DNA of 64,000 nt from Bolinopsis microptera (Eukaryota; Ctenophora; Tentaculata; Lobata; Bolinopsidae): NCBI RefSeq assembly GCF_026151205.1, contig NC_087084.1, positions 8,676,894-8,740,893 on the forward strand, given 5' to 3'. A program made the translations under genes and the position numbers. The notes under the pieces were generated by a model. The model did not search any database. It had not been told where the DNA came from and saw only the letters and a list, made by a program, of their open reading frames with translations. Shown here in pieces: positions 1 to 10,784 of the stretch. How positions within the stretch are numbered: position 1 is the first letter of the stretch; each line of letters begins with the position of its first letter.

Positions 1-2553
1 GTGTATTGTAACGGCAAGCAGGTTCTAGATGTCACAGCAACCTCTGAAACGTGTGATCATCCTAGTATGCGCAATGGCGTCTGGAGAACTTACTGGGGAC
101 GACAAGTGACCAGAGTTATATTCTCATCTTACAGGGACACAGCATCAGACTCGTATTACATTGGTTGGTAATTAATAGAAATATAATTTATAATCGGAAT
201 TCCAAATTGTTTGGTGAATCGTGTATTTGTATATGACGGAAAAGGGAGTTGTATTTGTAATTTGAGTACTTTTCTGCTAAAAATAATAATTTTCAGGCTC
301 TGAGATGCTTAACTGTACCGGGTTGGACGACAAATGGACCAACATGGAAACTAGCACAGACTTCCCGGTACTTTTAGGTAGCAAAATATCTCTCAGATGC
401 ATAGAGGGATATAGACTAAAAGGAGATAACATGGTCTCGTGTCAACGTGAAACCCAGTTCAACTATGATACGGAACCAAACTGTGAAGGTGTGCCTAGTA
501 AGTAAAACAAAAACCTTGTCACAGGTTTTTGGAATATCATTATGAAGGTTATACAACTTTTCTGATTTAATCACAGCATTTCGTTTCGTAACTTGTAGGT
601 TTATACTTTTATAACAAAGCATGGTAATCCAGAAAAGTCTCATTTTGGGCCTAACAAAAGTTTGCAACTTTAACTTTGCGGATTCCTGTACTCTGATTGG
701 CTGAATTGTGTCACGTGCTAGCTGCTCGACCCATTACGACCCAAAATGAACTTAACACTATAACCTGTAGTTTAACGGGTAATTACGGCTCCTTTTAGTT
801 TCCTAAAGTCGTGAAATCGGACCAAACACGATGTGAAAGTCGTAAGTTTGGATCAAAGAACCCTGCTCCGTGTCAGCATCCAAAATGGTATTATACATTT
901 TAAAAAGGAACTGCCGTAAGATCTTAAACGGCCAGTTTTTTTAAGGAAAGTGCATACTATGTTCTAATGCTTCGACAAATCTCCCAAATTTCAGTTCACG
1001 GTGGGTACAGTGACTACACTGACTACGGAGATTGTTCGAAAGTATGCGGAGGAGGAACTAAAACCAGGACTAGGACCTGTACTAACCCTGTACCTCAACA
1101 TGAAGGAGATGAGTGTGTTGGAGACGCCAGTGAAGATACAGACTGTAACGAACAACCTTGTCCAAGTAATACATTAGAAGATTATAAAACATTAATCAAG
1201 TGATCAAAGTGATTTTCCATATTGAGACTCAGACTGCCGACCGTGCATCTTAGCCTATGACGAAACCCAATTAGGGGTTATAGTATTATTACAAACCAAA
1301 CACAAGGATCTTTCGTATGTGGATAATACGCCTTTTAGCCCCCCCCCCCCAGTCGCAGACAGGGTCGCTTAAAGTGATGTTAAATGACGCAATCATCAGC
1401 TACACTGTACTTCTAATTCTTGTCAAATTATCTTTTAAATTACGACCCAAACATAAACTAAACACTATAACCTGCAGTCTAACGGGTAATTAAGGCTCCT
1501 TTTAGTTTCCTAAAGTGGTAAAATCAGACCAAACACGAAGTGAAAGTCGTAAGTTTGGATCAAAGAACCCTGCTCCGCGCGAGCTGTTAAATCCATCCAG
1601 AATGGTATTATACATTTTAAAAAGGAACTGCCGTAAGATCTTAAACGGCCAGTTTTGTTTAGGTAAGTGCATACTATGTTCTAATGCTTCGACAAATCTC
1701 CCATATTTCAGTTCACGGTGGGTACAGTGACTACACTGACTACGGAGATTGTTCGAAAGTATGCGGAGGAGGAACTAAAACCAGAACTAGGACCTGTACT
1801 AACCCTATACCTCAACATGGGGGAGATGCGTGTGCCGGGGTGGCCAGTGAAGATACAGACTGTAACGAACAACCTTGTCCAAGTAATACATTAGAAGATT
1901 ATAAAACATTAATCAAGTGATCAACGTGATTTTCCATATTGAGACTCAGACTGCCGACCGTGCCCAGTAAACCTTACTGGCTGGAGCCTTTCTCCGAAAG
2001 TAAAATAGATAGACACTTCCGGTTTTTTGCAAAATGTTCGCCTTGTAAAAAAAAGCGGGAAAATTTGAGACAACTTAGATTTTGAGTTATCTCAAAATCT
2101 CCAGAAAAGTCTAATTTTGGGCCGAACAAAAGTTTGCAACTTTATCTTTTGAAGAAAATCGAGCAGTATCATGAAGCTTAAGTATGTCACGTGTTTCAGA
2201 CTCGTATTACATTAGTTGGTAATTAATAGAAATATAATTTATAATCGGAATTCCAAATTGTTTGGTGTACAACATGAATGACATTACAAAACATTCATCC
2301 TATTGCATGGGGAATAGGTAGTGTGTTCTTGGTTACTACCGTGATAATGACAATAGTTGCTGCACGGAAATTCCTCCTTAGGAAATGCCCCTGTGGGGAT
2401 GTGGAAGAGGCTGAGTATATCCACGCTGAAACTTTTGAACTACAGTCTAGTTTACCTCCTTTGCCACCCCATGCCCCTCCCTTACCACCCACAGCAGCAA
2501 CGACAAATGAGGAACAAAACGAATCCATCTACAATGACACGGAACTAAATTGA
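1..2553 (+). CDS. Sushi/TSP1 type-I membrane protein gene, 3' part (5' end outside window)
   Basis: Probable exons are 1-163 (open in frame 1, Cys/Trp rich), 297-497, 995-1165, 1712-1882 and about 2318-2553. The second exon is a Sushi/CCP module (conserved Cys, a GYRL-like stretch, final Cys). The third and fourth are near-identical TSP1 repeats, with the Trp ladder replaced by Tyr (YTDYGDCS) but CGGGTKTRTRTC intact. The last exon gives a hydrophobic segment (SVFLVTTVIMTIVAA), a basic stop-transfer stretch and a proline-rich cytoplasmic tail ending at TAA 2551-2553. Sushi and TSP1 exons are all phase 1, so they splice in any number. Such proteins act at the cell surface in adhesion or innate recognition; the exact role is unknown. 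The donor of exon 1 (GTTGGT) and the acceptor of the last exon are weak, so those borders are uncertain. ATTAAA at 2580 may be the poly(A) signal. Confidence 0.6.
297..497 (+). CDS. Sushi (CCP) domain exon
   Basis: The exon follows a TTTTCAG acceptor and ends at a GTAAGT donor. It encodes about 66 residues with the Sushi pattern: Cys early (LNCTG), Cys before EGYRLKGD, Cys in VSCQ and a final Cys in PNCEG. It ends in phase 1, matching the TSP1 exon that follows. Sushi domains bind complement or adhesion partners outside the cell. Confidence 0.7.
735..1960 (+). repeat. Tandem duplication carrying one TSP1 exon per unit (period about 717 bp)
   Basis: Positions about 735-1245 and 1441-1960 align almost throughout, including the upstream intron, the 171-bp TSP1 exon (995-1165 and 1712-1882) and the downstream intron. 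The exon copies differ at about five amino acids (V/I, E/G, E/A, V/A, D/V). The unit border is marked by a C-homopolymer near 1340. Both copies keep acceptor, frame and GTAATA donor, so both look usable. Confidence 0.85.
2199..2268 (+). repeat. Second copy of the exon 1/intron 1 border of the first gene
   Basis: About 70 bp here repeat 146-215 nearly base for base, including the end of the first exon and the start of its intron. A further piece at about 2100-2140 repeats 630-673. The locus has therefore been rearranged by more than the TSP1 duplication alone. Confidence 0.8.
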
Positions 2554-3104
2554 GCTCAGTTTATTTGCTCTAAAGTTTTATTAAATATCTTTTTCAATTA
2601 GTGCAATGATATTTTGCAGACATTTGTGATGTCATAATTTTTACTTTACTTTATTTTACTCCATAATGAACATTTAGTGAGGGCGGCACATTGTAAAGAC
2701 GTATTTTTTTGACCACCAAATATATAAAGAAGGAAGAATGATAGAAAGCCTGGCTGATATTTGGGGGGGGGGGGGGGGCACAATTTTTCACACTATACTT
2801 TTGCCTTTTTTTTGTGTATGGTGTAGTAAAAGTGTAGTAAAAAAGGTACACTTTTTTTACACTTAGCCAAATCATCTTCTCGAAATCATCTTTTTTCCTA
2901 TTATTTTCCAATCAGTCTTCGCATAGTACATTTCCAAAGGTAAAACATACCTTTGGTGGGGAAAAACTTTCACTTTTTTAAAGCTATTTTACATTCTCTC
3001 ATGATCAGTGTGTAACTGTCCATAATGTAAAAGTTGTTATCTCACTCTTGTTTACGCTAATATAATGCATTAAATAGGGGTGCAATAACTGGGAGGGAGA
3101 TAAC
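2554..3104. other. Intergenic, no gene seen
   Basis: AT-rich spacer after the first gene. It holds a G homopolymer at about 2763-2778 and direct short repeats around 2815-2850 (GTGTAGTAAAA). No ORF here has coding character. Confidence 0.6.
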
Positions 3105-3112
3105 TATTGTTA

Positions 3113-3399
3113 CAGTGGCGTAACGAAAGGCCCTGCTGACCCCGCTGTGCAGGGGGGCGCCGTCTTAGGGGGGCGCCAAATCGTCGTTTGAATGTGGGAC
3201 AATTTCGAAAACTTAACTAAAGTACTAGCAAAACTGCGCGTTTTGCTCTAGATACACACTTTTTTAGAGATTTTACCGGCGTATTCTTTAAAATCACCTA
3301 ATTTGTTCAATTTTAGGGAGGGGCACCAAAAGGGGAGAGGGCGCCAACAGGGGGCGCTTTTTTCGGCAGGGGGCGCCAACAGGCAACGTTACGCCACTG
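3113..3399. mobile_element. hAT-like MITE with 8-bp target duplication
   Basis: The 287-bp element is bounded by inverted CAGTGGCGTAACG and flanked on both sides by TATTGTTA (3105-3112 and 3400-3407). The 8-bp duplication and the CAGTGGCG end are typical of hAT-superfamily non-autonomous elements. The interior is GC-rich with repeated GGGGGCGCCAA motifs and no ORF. It has inserted into a palindrome (GGGAGATAAC...GTTATCTCCC). Confidence 0.88.
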
Positions 3400-3490
3400 T
3401 ATTGTTATCTCCCTGGTACTACATTTAGGCTGTGATTAACAGGTAAATAGGAGGGATGTAACTATTGTTATCTCCCTGGTCCATCCTTAG

Positions 3491-3679
3491 TCGCTGAGAT
3501 GTTGCTAATTATTTTAAATACAGAAAGTGGTATAACTTATGTTCTGATAAATATTTTTGCTTCAAAATTTTACAGAATGTCAATAACAAGTAGTCAACCA
3601 TTTGTGGCAAGTTTTGTGTGAGTGTGAGCTTCACTGAGCTTATTTGACCAATTTAAAATAATTAGCAACATCTCAGCGA
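3491..3679. mobile_element. Foldback (inverted-repeat) element
   Basis: Arms 3491-3519 and 3651-3679 are perfect 29-bp inverted repeats (TCGCTGAGATGTTGC... and its complement), separated by about 130 bp without an ORF. A second copy of the GTTATCTCCCTGG motif lies just left of it, so it may be part of a larger palindromic MITE. Confidence 0.65.
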
Positions 3680-3769
3680 CCTGTAACAATTTTAAGAGAT
3701 AAGGATGTGTCCTCTAGAGAGTTTGACTCTGGAATGTTCTATGTAGTAATATTATCGGTCGTTAATTTC

Positions 3770-3978
3770 CGATGTAAATGCTGCATTCGCTAACATCATT
3801 TCGTAGATCATCAGAGAATGCATTTACATCACTGCTTATAATATGATAACATGAGTTATATCCCTCGGTCAAACCTCGGGATATAACTCGTTTTATCAAC
3901 TCGTCAAACTCGTTGGATAAAACTATTTTCACAACTCAAAGTTGTGAAAATAATGTTATCACATTATAAGCAGTGATG
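3770..3978. mobile_element. Multi-hairpin palindromic element
   Basis: The outer pair 3827-3850/3955-3978 (24 bp, one mismatch) encloses a hairpin at 3855-3887 and another at about 3927-3951 (TTTTCACAACT/AGTTGTGAAAA). A further pair (GATGTAAATGC/GCATTTACATC) lies at about 3772 and 3820. This is the structure of a non-autonomous foldback element; no ORF is present. Confidence 0.6.
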
Positions 3979-6690
3979 TAACTGCCTACTACACATTTGT
4001 ACACTGTACTTTTGCCTTTTTAGACTGATTTAACAATATTTACTTTCGTATTGATTATGGACGAAAAATTATCAGGATTATGAAAGTTTTACATTATTTT
4101 TGTTCCCTTTGAATTTGTTACAAATATTGTTTGTATTTTGAACACTTGATTCAACATGTGTGACAGTATAATTAAACGATTGTATTTTTAACCGATTCAG
4201 TAGTTTTAGTTGTATCCGAAATAACTTCCAAAATGCTACATAAGAGAACTGATACCTCCGAAAATAAGTATCATACGCTTCTCTTATTATATGGAACAAT
4301 CGAGTCTGACTTTTTATTTGTACACGTCAGCAAGCGTGTTCCTAGAATCCAATCTAGGATTGTGAATGAAACAGGAAATTAATCCACATAGGTCTCTGGA
4401 ATTTCAAACAATTGTTGTTGATTAAAGCGTTTCGGATAGATTTCTCCAATTTAGTTTCTTCGTAGTTCGATCCAATAATAAAATATAATTATTGTAACCG
4501 CTATTTCAAACCCGCTTATTTCTACAAATTGTCGTTGTAAACAGTCGTGCGCGCGATCAGTTTGAGAATTAATCGACTTTGGCGCGTTCCATAAATACGT
4601 AACTTCCTTGCTTCACCAGTTCTTGGCATAGGCTTTAGAAGAGCTGGTTTATATCTGGACCCTATTTCTCCACAACTGGTTGACGCCAAGGCCTCCGTTG
4701 AGTGCAGTCATCCCATCCATCCACTAAGCCAAATGCACAGTATATAATGAAGTAAAAGAGTTTAGCTACGATCATAATAGTGTAACATCAGGATAAACAC
4801 ATTTCTGAAGCTGTGAATTGAGAGTGCAGTGCGAGACTAGAGATTCAGAGAGTGGAGGCAGCCGGTAAGCGGATCTGAGATCTCACTGTGAAATAGTAGC
4901 CATCCAGCAATGTGAGTTGTGTGAGAGATGGTGAGACTCCTCATCGATGGTAGTTCTGAGAAAAGAGAGACGGATAGGTTTCGTAGGGATAGCAACTCAA
5001 TAAGGGCATCGAGTACGTCAACCAACCATTATTAGCTTACAATATTTTGAAATTTGAGGCAGTTCAGAAAAGTGTTTTCATCGTGGGGTACCGAGAAACA
5101 TTGCTTCCTGCAACTACAATCAAATGCAAAATGAAGTGGAATCCAGACTCAACACTGTTGGTATCAAAGAATGAGGGGGAACTATGTCAGGCCAACTATC
5201 CTAATCGATTAAATAACATGTGCAGTGCTTTATGGTAAGTTGTCTTGAAATTAGACTCAAAAATTGCTATTTTTAAATAACAATTTTGAAGGGCCAAGGT
5301 GCTTGTTTTCAAAACTAATGCAAATTTCTCGTGCGCATAGGAACCGAAACCAGATAGCTCACTTACTTTTCCATTAATCCAAGGGCGTCCTCTACAGTCT
5401 ACACCCGACGAAACACATTACCTTATATGGAATAACGACCGCTGTACACTTCTACCTACCTTTCGCTATATTATTAGAAGTTTTTTAAGGGTTGACTTGC
5501 TCAAAATCATACAGCTCCTGCTCTATAATACTCGTGGCTAATAGATTCTGGATGGGAGGTGAAGCATATTTTTCCTGACACGTGATAACGATTAACCAAC
5601 CAGCTTCCAACAATGGCCAATCAAATCCCAGAATCACTGTCACTTGTGAAAACAAATATGTTTCACCTCCCCCTAGTAACCACTACGAGCTATCGGGCCA
5701 GTCCCCAATCAGTTAGTATCTGATCTCTCACTCGATACTTTGGATAATTACTGAAGTTAAAGAAAAATAATAATGCGATCATAGTATTACTAAGTAATTA
5801 TTAATATTCGCTTATCTTAGGTACAAAAGAAATTATCGGCTCTCGGAAATTATCGGAATGTCAGCGGAGTTAAACATTACCCCCATTAACAGGTAATGAA
5901 ACTAGGTAGTTTCCTAAAGTATTTAGGAATTTATGGTGAATGTACACTCCCCTTAGAGGAATGTTTACGTTCCAGCTTCAGACTCGTTACCAGATAATCT
6001 CAGCAAAATTCGACTAGCAACCATGTACAACCTCAAACTTCTCGGCATTGTAATTGGTCAGCGAACCCCAATTATATAGCTCTGTACTGTGATTGGCGCA
6101 CACCCAAAATATTCAAATACAGCTTTCTGATTGGTCGGTGACCGTCACGTGACTCCTTAATAGCAGAGAGTTAAACGTTCATTTCCTCTGACTGTGATCT
6201 CCCAACAACATGATATCACGTGATCCTGTCTTAAACACCGGTTTCAAACACGAAGCTTAAGTCACGTGGTTACGTAAGCTCTCTCTCTCTCCCATAACAT
6301 ATTTGCTATTTAATTAGTTAATTTGGCAGTGGACCTCAAGATTTCCTCTCGAGTATTACTATTAGATATGTGAGATAACTGCAACAGTGCAATGCGTGTT
6401 TTCGAATAAGCAGGATTATGCTTTTGCATCTCAAATGCGATAGTGAAGTCCCGGCCGTAGCCCTGGGTTACACTACTATATTTATATTTACAGTATATAC
6501 TATATATTACATATTATAATATACATACTATATACAAGTGAGTGGAGATTAGATTACGATGAGTACAATATACTTACGCTTTATTATAATATTTACTTGA
6601 GCCGTATTAGGTATATATAGTGACTAACAGGTAACTGGTGTTTACTTGTGGATATTATTGGTGTGCAGTGCGTAATGTGCGTAGAGATCA
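3979..6690. other. Intergenic, no firm gene
   Basis: No convincing gene. A stretch near 5050-5234 reads open with several Cys and ends in a GTAAGT-type donor, but neither its acceptor nor a partner exon is evident. Arms at about 5550-5572 and 5640-5672 form an imperfect inverted repeat around GGGAGGTGAA. CACGTG and CCAAT motifs recur at about 5580-5610 and 6110-6270. Confidence 0.5.
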
Positions 6691-6704
6691 GTGTTATCGT
6701 GTAA

Positions 6705-7212
6705 CAGTGTCACACAGTGTAACACAGTGTCACACAGTGTTACACAGTGTCACAAAGTATTACACAGTGTCACACAGCGTCACACAGTGTCACAAAGTAT
6801 TACACAGTGTCACACAGTGTAACACTGTGTGACGCTGTGTGACACTGTGTGACGCTGTGTTACACTGTGTGACGCTGTGTGACGCTGTGTTACACTGTGT
6901 GACGCTGTGTTACACTGTGTGAGACTGTGTGAGACTGTGTGACACTGTGTGAGACTGTGTGACACTGTGTAATACTTTGTGACACTGTGTGACGCTGTGT
7001 GACACTGTGTGACGCTGTGTTACACTGTGTGACGCTGTGTTACACAGTGTCACACAGTATCACACAGTATTACACAGCGTCACACAGTATTACACAGTGT
7101 CACACAGTGTCACACAATGTCACACAGTATTGCACAGTGTCACACAGCGTGACACTGTGTCACACAGTGTCACACAGTATCACACAGTGTCACACAGTGT
7201 CACAGGGTGTAA
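6705..7212. repeat. 10-bp minisatellite that switches strand twice
   Basis: About 50 units of (CACACAGTGT-like) 10-mers run in one orientation to about 6820, in reverse complement to about 7040, then in the first orientation again to about 7212. Apparent ORFs across it are only repeat translations (SHSVTQ). Confidence 0.95.
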
Positions 7213-9973
7213 CACTAACTAGATAGATTATACAGCAGCAGTAGCAGCAGCCAGATTATCGACACTAAACTACAGATTGGTCGCTGTAATCTGGTAATCC
7301 CCCCGGGTATTGCAAAACAACTCTCTGTAATTAGTACGGATACGTGTACATTGTACAGTGTATACAATATACATTGTACAGGGTATTATATACATAACAC
7401 TATGCTATAATACATTATACAATACACAATACACATTTATACGCTATACCCACTATATTATTACACCATACATTATGAACAATACAGTGTACACTATTGA
7501 CTATAAGACTATACAAGCAATTCTTACATTGTACCACAGAATGTATACGACATCTGTGTGGTGAACAAATAATGATATCGGTGAAATTTTGTAAACAATG
7601 ATTTATCATTGTTATCTAAGCTGGTAAATACTTGACTACTAGTGGGGATTGGGGGAGTTAAGTGAATTATATGTTCTGAACTGATGAAATGATTGAGTAA
7701 GCAGTTAGCAGCGACCAATCAAATTAGTTAACTGCTGTTACTTCCCCACCAGGTATTTACTCTTCAACTTCGTTTTCCCAGTTCAGTGGAATTCCACAGG
7801 AAGCCTGATAAACGTCATCAAATCACCGATGAAATTGAAGTTGATCTTGGGGCGTGGATCCAGGAAGGTAAGGTTTCCGAAGAAAAAATGACCAGAAATC
7901 TGTAGGATTTCCGTTTCACTGTAGGGTTGCAAGAGACGCCAAATAAAATATATCAATTATCGAAGAAATTGATTTGGTCGGCGCGAATTGAGAGAAACAA
8001 TTCTTGACAGGTTGATGATCATTCAAGAAGAATGCACTTCTTCAAAGAATTTTAAGCAGCGAAAATATTTCTAATATTACGCCGTAAATTCAAAAACAAT
8101 AGAAATAAATACAGAATTTTCTCGAACCCTTTATGTTAGAAAATTCCTCCAGTAATGCGTCAGAGGAGTATGTCGTCACAGGAATGGGGATTCCGCGAAA
8201 CACGGGCGAACAATAATAGCTTCCTTAGAATTAGAACAATTATCTGGGAATCCCATTATTCGCCCTTTAAAGAGTTTATACGAGGGGTTGGAAATAGTGC
8301 TACACACATCTTTCCATTTCTCATCACCCTCGACAATGCAGCTGTCTGTTCCTTTAAATTTAAATATTCGAAATATTTTCGCTGTTTTACGCTTTTGAAA
8401 TTCTTTAAACTAATCATTCTGATCTTTATTGGTTGTTTTGGGCTGATCAAGATGACGATCACCTGAAATTCGTTTTGAAATTGTAAACTCATTTTCACCT
8501 CTAAACGAATTTGGAAGCGTTCACTTATTACGTAATCAATTTTTCACGTTTCGTGACCCCTTTCGTTATCAGTATTATTAGAAAATTCATCAGCGTAATC
8601 AAACTTATCATTTGGCAAAGCCCTTCCGCTCAGAGATTACGTAATATTATATAAAGGCTCCTTTTACGTGATTTTTACTTACAGTGGCTATTATCTAAAG
8701 ACGTTTTAACAGCTTTTAACAGCAAAGCTTGCACGCTTGACGTCATACCCCAGTAAACACAAGCTCCCGACCATATCACGCTTACAAGTCAAGACCGGGG
8801 CAGGGAAGATGATCTGCTAACTCGTATTGTAGTGCTTGGTCCACAGTGGTTCACAACAACTATTATCTCATTTCGATCTAATTAAGTGTATCGATTAGAT
8901 TACGTTGCCACCCCTCTGCTAGCATTATTAGTATCGGATCCTGTACAATTAAATCACTTTGAAATCTTCAGCTTCTAGGTTTCTAGTCAGGTCCAGCTGG
9001 TTCGTGTTTTTAATGTTCTAACAGAATATTTTGTATTCTGTTCTAGGTATTTATAGGTGTTTTATAGGTATTTGATAGGTATTTTATAGGTATTTAAAGC
9101 CGGATTCCGTCTATAAATTATAGAAGTTGTGGAGGACGAGGGGTTGGGTGAGGTTACCACGCATATCTCCCTCGCATATCACTCTCACATCACACTATAC
9201 CTTTGTTGCACTTGTCAACACCTCAAGCCACTACTGGTCTCAAAATATTTCTATTAAAAGATTCATATTTGCATTTTTCGGCATAGTTTGTTTGTCACTG
9301 CTTTTGTTTGGTTGGGCCGTTAAATGGTTTTTAAAACAACTTTTCGTCAAATTGCTTGCGGCACGAAACTATTTTTCGTCTAGTTTAGAGATTTAGATAG
9401 CTTGTTACCTTGTTAAATACCATAGCACCGCAAGGGTTTTTTACTACTCTATTTCGCACTGTACTATTATAGCCGTTGAATGTAGCGCTAGATAATAGTT
9501 AACCACATACCAACTCCAATTTTGTAGCATATTTTACAGAACCTATAATTTTATGAGACCTCTCGTTATCTAATCTCATAATCTGTTCTTCTAAATCTTG
9601 TAAGGCCCAAGCGTGAGTTTTCAGCATTGAAGTGTTTAGTAGGGAGCATCACGGCTCTCGACAAAGTGAAAATCGAGGCAAATGACGAAATTAATCGACG
9701 TTTCGGGCTTCGGCACTCATTGGCGGTTTGGCATTTTACTAAGAGTACTGTTAAATTACAAGGGTCTCAGCTAAGACCTTAAGACCTAGGTAGGCAAGCC
9801 CAATTATAGGAACTGAAACAACCATGTAAGGGGGAGCCCTACTTGGTTAAATACTCTGTGGTTTGTAAGAATATGCTGCTCCAAAAATAATATATCCAAA
9901 CAAGAGGTCAAAATATTACTTTCTAATAGAATTGGTAATCTTTCTTCGCTCTTATGAGTGGGTCGACCATTAT
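7213..9973. other. Intergenic, no firm gene
   Basis: AT-rich. Palindromic TATA/GTACA-rich sequence lies at 7340-7540. A possible decayed MITE with TTACGTAATC motifs spans about 8525-8652. Short ORFs at 8155-8466 and 9127-9396 show no domain or codon signal and are left unannotated. Confidence 0.5.
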
Positions 9974-10312
9974 ATATTTTGATGATAGTTGGTGACGAAG
10001 TGAGAGTCTCCACTCAGTGTTTTAAAACAAATTAGTTGTCGACGTTTCGGTATATTTGAATTGTATAGATTTTCTGTAATAAATTTGTAGTTATTTCACG
10101 TTATTGCTTGTTGATTGCATAGATTTTTGTAAAAATTTTGTAATATTTCATGGTATTGATAGATTATTTTAACATAATTGTAAATTGCAGCTATGTAAGT
10201 TATTGTAACGTCCTGTCTTTGACAAAGGCGTGTTGCCGAAACGTCGACAACTAATTTGTTTTGAAACACTGAGTGGAGACTCTCACTTCGTCACCAACTA
10301 TCATCAAAATAT
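9974..10312. mobile_element. Long-TIR foldback element
   Basis: Arms 9974-10050 and 10236-10312 are 77-bp inverted repeats with a single mismatch, ending inside at CGACGTTTCGG. The 185-bp spacer has no ORF. The arms are long enough to fold into a nearly perfect hairpin. No clear target duplication was found. Confidence 0.85.
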
Positions 10313-10620
10313 TCTAGAATATGTAGAATTATTCGGTAACCACAGCTACAGCAAAATGAAATTATTCAGTACAATAAACCTATTTGTTAGAATATTGCTA
10401 AATTTAGATTTTTGGCTTGAAATTTACAAATCTCTTTGGTAATACAAGTTTACTAGAGTGTCTTTAAACCGCTTTAATAGTGTTAAAAACACTAAAATCT
10501 TACAAAGAACTTTGTGAAGTATCTAGTTCTTTTTGCAGGGGTATATTTCTCGCCGTTCTCGTGGCGATATTATCTTTTTGTTATCTGGCGAGCGGCTTTG
10601 ATATTGACACCGTTTTGTTT

Positions 10621-10706
10621 ATCCTTGATTAGTTTATTATAAGACAGTCTTTGTCGCAAATTATTATCCTTGATTAATTTATTACAAGACAGTCTTTGTC
10701 GCAAAT
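10621..10706. repeat. Two-copy tandem repeat upstream of the metalloproteinase
   Basis: A unit of about 45 bp (ATCCTTGATTAGTTTATTA... to GTCGCAAAT) occurs twice about 80 bp before the metalloproteinase start codon. It could lie in its promoter or 5' UTR. Confidence 0.75.
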
Positions 10707-10784
10707 GAGCGGGATAGTAAATTAAAATACCGTGTTTCCTTTTCTTTCCATTTCGTGAACTAACTTTTGTCAATAATTGTTAGG

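Noticed and set aside
967-1203. Stand-alone 78-residue TSP1 proteins ending at TGA (967-1203 and 1684-1920)
   Set aside because: The parts before the TTTCAG and after the GTAATA are intronic; the stop lies beyond a good donor.
5047-5238. Possible orphan exon with several Cys and a GTAAGT donor
   Set aside because: No acceptor, no partner exon and no family likeness; too weak to call.
6638-7226. ORFs rich in VSHSVTQ
   Set aside because: 10-bp repeat translation without any start context or domain.
8155-8466. ORF of 103 codons
   Set aside because: No domain and AT-driven hydrophobic composition; overlaps a possible decayed MITE region.
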